This document shows, one piece after another, positions 6,585 through 9,083 of a DNA stretch of 9,083 bases (position 1 is its first letter; each line of letters starts with the position of its first letter). A program made the translations under genes and the position numbers. Under the pieces are notes generated by a model, which saw only the letters and a program-made list of their open reading frames with translations, ran no database searches and had not been told where the DNA came from. Location of the stretch: the NCBI GenBank assembly GCA_947490035.1, contig CANLGS010000101.1, forward strand, positions 1 through 9,083, written 5' to 3'. The DNA is from Gemmataceae bacterium. GTDB taxonomy: Bacteria > Planctomycetota > Planctomycetia > Gemmatales > Gemmataceae.

Positions 6585-7204
6585 CACCGCTTCGCGAACC
6601 CATCGCCGTCGATCGGCTCGCCCCGCGCGACGAGCGCGCCGCGGTCGCGTCGTTGAGTGCCGCGTTCGCGAACTACGAGTTCCTCGCTGCACTGTGCCCG
6701 GACCCGGGGCGCCGGCGGTGGGTCACCGAAGCGTTCGCGCGGTTTTTGTTCCGCCTCACGGTGCGAACCGGGGTCGTGTACGCGACCCGCGACCGCGCCG
6801 CGATCGCGTGCGCGCTGCCGCCGGGACGTGAGTGGCCGTCGGAATGGGACTACGTCCGCTGTGGGGCGCTGTCGGTGGCGTGGCGGCTGCGGGTGCGGTC
6901 CGGGCTGTGGTTCATGCGGCTCGGCTCGTGGTTCGACATCACCCGCGAGCGGCAGATGGGCGAACGCCCGCACTGGTACGTTCACCTGCTCGGTGTGCGC
7001 CCGGAGTCGCAAGGGCGGGGCTTGTCGCGTGCCGTGATGCGGCCAATCTTCGACGCCGCCGACCGCGACCGCGTGCCGGTGTACCTGGAGACGATGCCGC
7101 AAGCGAACGTCGCGATCTACAAGAAACTCGGCTTCGGGCTGGTCGGCTACACCGAACTCCCCGGCGGGGTGCCGAACCGGGAGATGGTGCGCGAGCCGCG
7201 GTGA
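6581..7204 (+). CDS. GNAT-family N-acetyltransferase
   Basis: 207-residue predicted acetyl-CoA-dependent N-acetyltransferase. The N-terminal half shows an AF..Y.FL...PD..RR pattern (28-46), then VYATRD (66-71) and LPPGREW (79-85), typical of a GNAT subgroup. The acetyl-CoA-binding motif A is at about 132-153: HWYVHLLGVRPESQGRGLSR with the Q-G-R-G loop at 144-147. Motif B is YLETMPQANVAIYKKLGF (168-185). The ATG overlaps the stop of the oxidoreductase gene (ATGA), indicating translational coupling and a shared mRNA. The ribosome binding site is weak (GGAAG about 12 nt upstream), consistent with re-initiation. The frame is open far upstream, but that part is a shadow of the oxidoreductase. The acceptor substrate is unknown. 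The gene ends 3 bp from the convergent neighbour, so its terminator must lie inside that gene. Confidence 0.9.
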   Translation: MTPLREPIAVDRLAPRDERAAVASLSAAFANYEFLAALCPDPGRRRWVTEAFARFLFRLTVRTGVVYATRDRAAIACALPPGREWPSEWDYVRCGALSVAWRLRVRSGLWFMRLGSWFDITRERQMGERPHWYVHLLGVRPESQGRGLSRAVMRPIFDAADRDRVPVYLETMPQANVAIYKKLGFGLVGYTELPGGVPNREMVREPR

Positions 7205-7207
7205 CGG

Positions 7208-7939
7208 CTACAACCCGGTCGCGTCGATGGCGGCGGTGTAGGTGGCTTCGAGGTCGAGCAGTACGACCGGCCCGCCGCGCAACCCGAGCGGCACCGGCGG
7301 GACCGGCTGACCGACCACGGCCGCGTAGGGCCACACTTCGATCTCGTTGGCGTGCGTCCCGCGGCGATGGACCGGGCGGTAGCCGGAAACGTAGATCGGC
7401 GTGTCGGGCATGAGTTGGGGGTTCTCGCCGCCAATTGCCTCCATCAGTTCGTTGTGCAGGTTGGCGTGCCGCGCGGTCACGATGTCGATAATGACGACGC
7501 CAATGCCGCGGTGGAGGTAAGTCGTTGTCTTCGAGATGAACGAGTCTCGCTCGGTGGCCCGATCCTTGTTGGCCGGGCTTACGAGTTCAATCACGCCGAC
7601 GAGCGGCCGGCCGGCGCGGCGCTCGCGGATTTCGATTTCGATGTCATCTGCGAACAGCGCGGCGATGGTGAGTACGGCCGGCGGCGCGACAACCGCCGAG
7701 GTGAGTGTCGCGACCGAGCCGTTCGGCCCGTAATCCGGGTCGGGCAGTTCGTCGCGGCGGTACTCCGCGACATCGGCTTCCACTTGCGAACCCAGGCGTA
7801 TGTCCGTAAGTGCCTGGAATTGGCCCTTGGGCAGCGTGCGGTTCAACCAGCCCATCAGTGACACGGCCCAAGCCTGAGTCATGGTCGGCCACGGCAGCTC
7901 GATTTCTGTCTCGCCGTGGAAGTGGTCGCGGAGCGGCAT
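7208..7939 (-). CDS. DUF4058-like protein of unknown function
   Basis: 243 residues, soluble, with no signal peptide or membrane helix. It begins MPLRDHFHGE, followed by a helix with W..S...WLN..LP, LGSQVEADVAEY (49-60), then IEIEIRERR (100-108), VIELVSPANK (116-125), K137 and a hydrophobic strand VVIIDIV (148-154). This order resembles DUF4058 proteins common in planctomycetes and cyanobacteria. The E-V-SP-x-N-K strand recalls the PD-(D/E)XK-like core of Uma2 (DUF820) proteins, but that link is my inference and no nuclease activity is claimed. The start at 7939 has GGAGG with 7-nt spacing and a family-typical N-terminus; an in-frame ATG at 7966 lacks a good binding site. It follows the transsulfuration enzyme by 30 bp on the same strand, so the two may be co-transcribed. 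Confidence 0.72.
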   Translation of the reverse strand: MPLRDHFHGETEIELPWPTMTQAWAVSLMGWLNRTLPKGQFQALTDIRLGSQVEADVAEYRRDELPDPDYGPNGSVATLTSAVVAPPAVLTIAALFADDIEIEIRERRAGRPLVGVIELVSPANKDRATERDSFISKTTTYLHRGIGVVIIDIVTARHANLHNELMEAIGGENPQLMPDTPIYVSGYRPVHRRGTHANEIEVWPYAAVVGQPVPPVPLGLRGGPVVLLDLEATYTAAIDATGL

Positions 7940-7946
7940 ACGTGTT

Positions 7947-7951
7947 CCTCC
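7947..7951 (-). promoter_or_regulatory. Ribosome binding site deciding the DUF4058-like start
   Basis: GGAGG on the minus strand lies 7 nt before the ATG at 7939. It is the strongest Shine-Dalgarno match in the window and favours 7939 over the in-frame ATG at 7966. Confidence 0.7.
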
Positions 7952-7969
7952 GGTTTGGTTCGCCATATT

Positions 7970-9083
7970 CTACCCGACCTTCAGCGCGTGTTCGAGGTCG
8001 GCGCGGAGGTCGGCCACGTCCTCGATGCCGACGCTCAACCGGATCAACCCGTCGTCGACGCCGCGCGCCTCGCGCACTTCTTTGGGGATGCTCGCGTGCG
8101 TCATCGTCGTGGGGTGGCACACCAGCGATTCCACCCCGCCGAGGCTCTCGGCGAGGCTGAACAGCTTCGTGCGCGTGAGGAACACCTTGGCCGCCGGGAT
8201 GCCGCCGTGCAGCTTCAGCGAGATCATCCCGCCGAACCCGCGCATCTGCTTCGCCGCGACCGCGTGGTTCGGGTGGTCCGGCAGGCCGGGGTAGTACACC
8301 TGCGCGACCGCCGCGTGCGCCTTCAGCCACGGCGCGAGTGACATCGCGTTGTCACCGTGCCGGTCCATGCGCACCGCGAGCGTCTTCAGCCCGCGCAGCA
8401 CGAGGTACGAGTCGAACGGTCCCGGCACGCCGCCGGCCGCGTTCTGGTAGAACTTGATCGGGTCGAGCAAGTCCTTCGCGCCGACCACGCACCCGCCGAC
8501 CACGTCCGAGTGACCGCCCAGGTACTTGGTCGTGCTGTGAACGACGAGGTCCGCGCCGAGCGTCAGCGGGCGCTGGAGGTACGGCGACGCGAACGTGTTA
8601 TCGACCGCCAGCTTCGCCCCGTGCTTGTGGCTCACCTCCGCGATGGCCGCGATGTCGAGGACTTGCAGCAGCGGGTTCGTGGGAGTTTCGATCCAGACGA
8701 GTTTCGTCTTCGGCGTGATGAGTTGCTCGAAGCCGGCGGCGGACGCGTCGTCGGTGTACTTCGCGACCAGCCCCCAGGGTTTGAACACCTTGTCGAGCAA
8801 CCGGAACGTGCCGCCATAAAGGTCCGCCGACGCGACCACTTCATCGCCGGGGCGCAGCAGCGCGCCGAACACGGCGGTCGTTGCCGCGAGGCCCGACGCG
8901 AACGCGAGTCCGCGCTCGCCCTCTTCGAGGGACGCGAGTGCGGTTTCGAGGGCGGTGCGGGTGGGGTTCCCGCTGCGGCTGTACTCGTAGCCCTTGTGCT
9001 GCCCCGGCGCGGCTTGCGTGTAAGTGCTGGTCGCGTAGATGGGCACGACGGTCGCGCCGGTCGTGGGGTCCGCGTCCTGGCCC
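7970..9083 (-). CDS. PLP-dependent transsulfuration enzyme (cystathionine gamma-synthase/lyase family), N-terminus cut by window edge
   Basis: 370 residues are visible, entering the window at GQDADPTTGATVVPIY; roughly 12-25 N-terminal residues are missing, giving a full length near 385-395. Family landmarks in visible numbering: YEYSRSGNPTR (32-42, phosphate-binding Tyr/Arg), ASGLAA (62-67), LYGGTFRL (88-95), WIETPTNPLL (130-139), VDNTFASPYLQ (160-170, with D161 at the pyridine nitrogen), STTKYLGGHSD (183-193, with K186 forming the PLP Schiff base), and a C-terminal SLGGVESL...MTHASIP and LIRLSVGIED with the carboxylate-binding Arg. The family interconverts homocysteine, cystathionine and cysteine in the cytoplasm as a tetramer. 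The length and lack of an insertion argue against O-acetylhomoserine sulfhydrylase; synthase (MetB), gamma-lyase and methionine gamma-lyase cannot be told apart here. The GTG at 9046 is internal, since clear family sequence continues upstream. The DUF4058-like gene follows after 30 bp. Confidence 0.95.
   Translation of the reverse strand, partial: GQDADPTTGATVVPIYATSTYTQAAPGQHKGYEYSRSGNPTRTALETALASLEEGERGLAFASGLAATTAVFGALLRPGDEVVASADLYGGTFRLLDKVFKPWGLVAKYTDDASAAGFEQLITPKTKLVWIETPTNPLLQVLDIAAIAEVSHKHGAKLAVDNTFASPYLQRPLTLGADLVVHSTTKYLGGHSDVVGGCVVGAKDLLDPIKFYQNAAGGVPGPFDSYLVLRGLKTLAVRMDRHGDNAMSLAPWLKAHAAVAQVYYPGLPDHPNHAVAAKQMRGFGGMISLKLHGGIPAAKVFLTRTKLFSLAESLGGVESLVCHPTTMTHASIPKEVREARGVDDGLIRLSVGIEDVADLRADLEHALKVG

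Noticed and set aside
7352..7861. Plus-strand frame of 169 codons opposite the DUF4058-like gene
   Set aside because: The minus-strand frame has a strong ribosome binding site and family-like sequence; this one has neither.
7937..7966. Start of the DUF4058-like gene at the earlier ATG (7966)
   Set aside because: No good ribosome binding site lies before 7966, while GGAGG precedes 7939 and the MPLRDHF start fits the family.
9044..9046. GTG as start of the transsulfuration enzyme
   Set aside because: Reading upstream gives DPTTGATVVPIY, which is family sequence, so the gene begins beyond the window edge.
1..9083. Defence island, CRISPR array, prophage or transposon
   Set aside because: There are no regularly spaced repeats, transposases, integrases, terminal repeats or known defence genes, and base composition looks uniform.

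Overview
The window is GC-rich and densely coding, and looks like chromosomal DNA from a planctomycete, probably of the Gemmata group. That placement is inferred from family signatures: two Hanks-type Ser/Thr kinases sharing a ~65-residue N-terminal module (FQA..L..G..KRF) ahead of the kinase fold, a kinase fused to a predicted extracytoplasmic beta-helix, and a DUF4058-like protein. No database search was possible. Six protein genes are supported. There are no RNA genes, mobile elements, CRISPR arrays or recognisable phage genes.

Left part (1-4226, minus strand): two paralogous membrane-anchored Ser/Thr kinases lie head to tail. The upstream one (2637-4226) is complete, with a Pro/Ala-rich linker and one C-terminal membrane segment followed by only about 16 residues. 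The downstream one (1-2507) runs off the left edge and carries, after its membrane segment, a predicted parallel beta-helix. The 129 bp between them is unusually structured: a perfect 21-bp inverted repeat directly after the first stop, an 11-bp direct repeat, and an 8-bp-arm palindrome enclosing a TATACT element just upstream of the second kinase.

Middle (4227-7204, plus strand): a 222-bp divergent intergenic region separates the kinases from a two-gene operon. This encodes a [4Fe-4S] molybdopterin oxidoreductase of the DMSO-reductase superfamily (no Tat signal, likely cytoplasmic, candidate Cys ligand to Mo) and a GNAT acetyltransferase whose ATG overlaps the oxidoreductase stop (ATGA).

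Right part (7208-9083, minus strand): a DUF4058-like protein lies 30 bp downstream of a PLP-dependent transsulfuration enzyme (cystathionine gamma-synthase/lyase family), whose N-terminus is cut by the right edge. The GNAT and DUF4058-like genes converge with a 3-bp gap.

Functionally the window joins a signalling pair (kinases), a redox enzyme with a small-molecule or protein acetyltransferase, and sulfur amino-acid metabolism. Nothing in the sequence ties the three blocks into one system. The most notable items are the kinase/beta-helix architecture, the shared N-terminal kinase module and the structured inter-kinase spacer. I see no clear evidence for a wholly new system.
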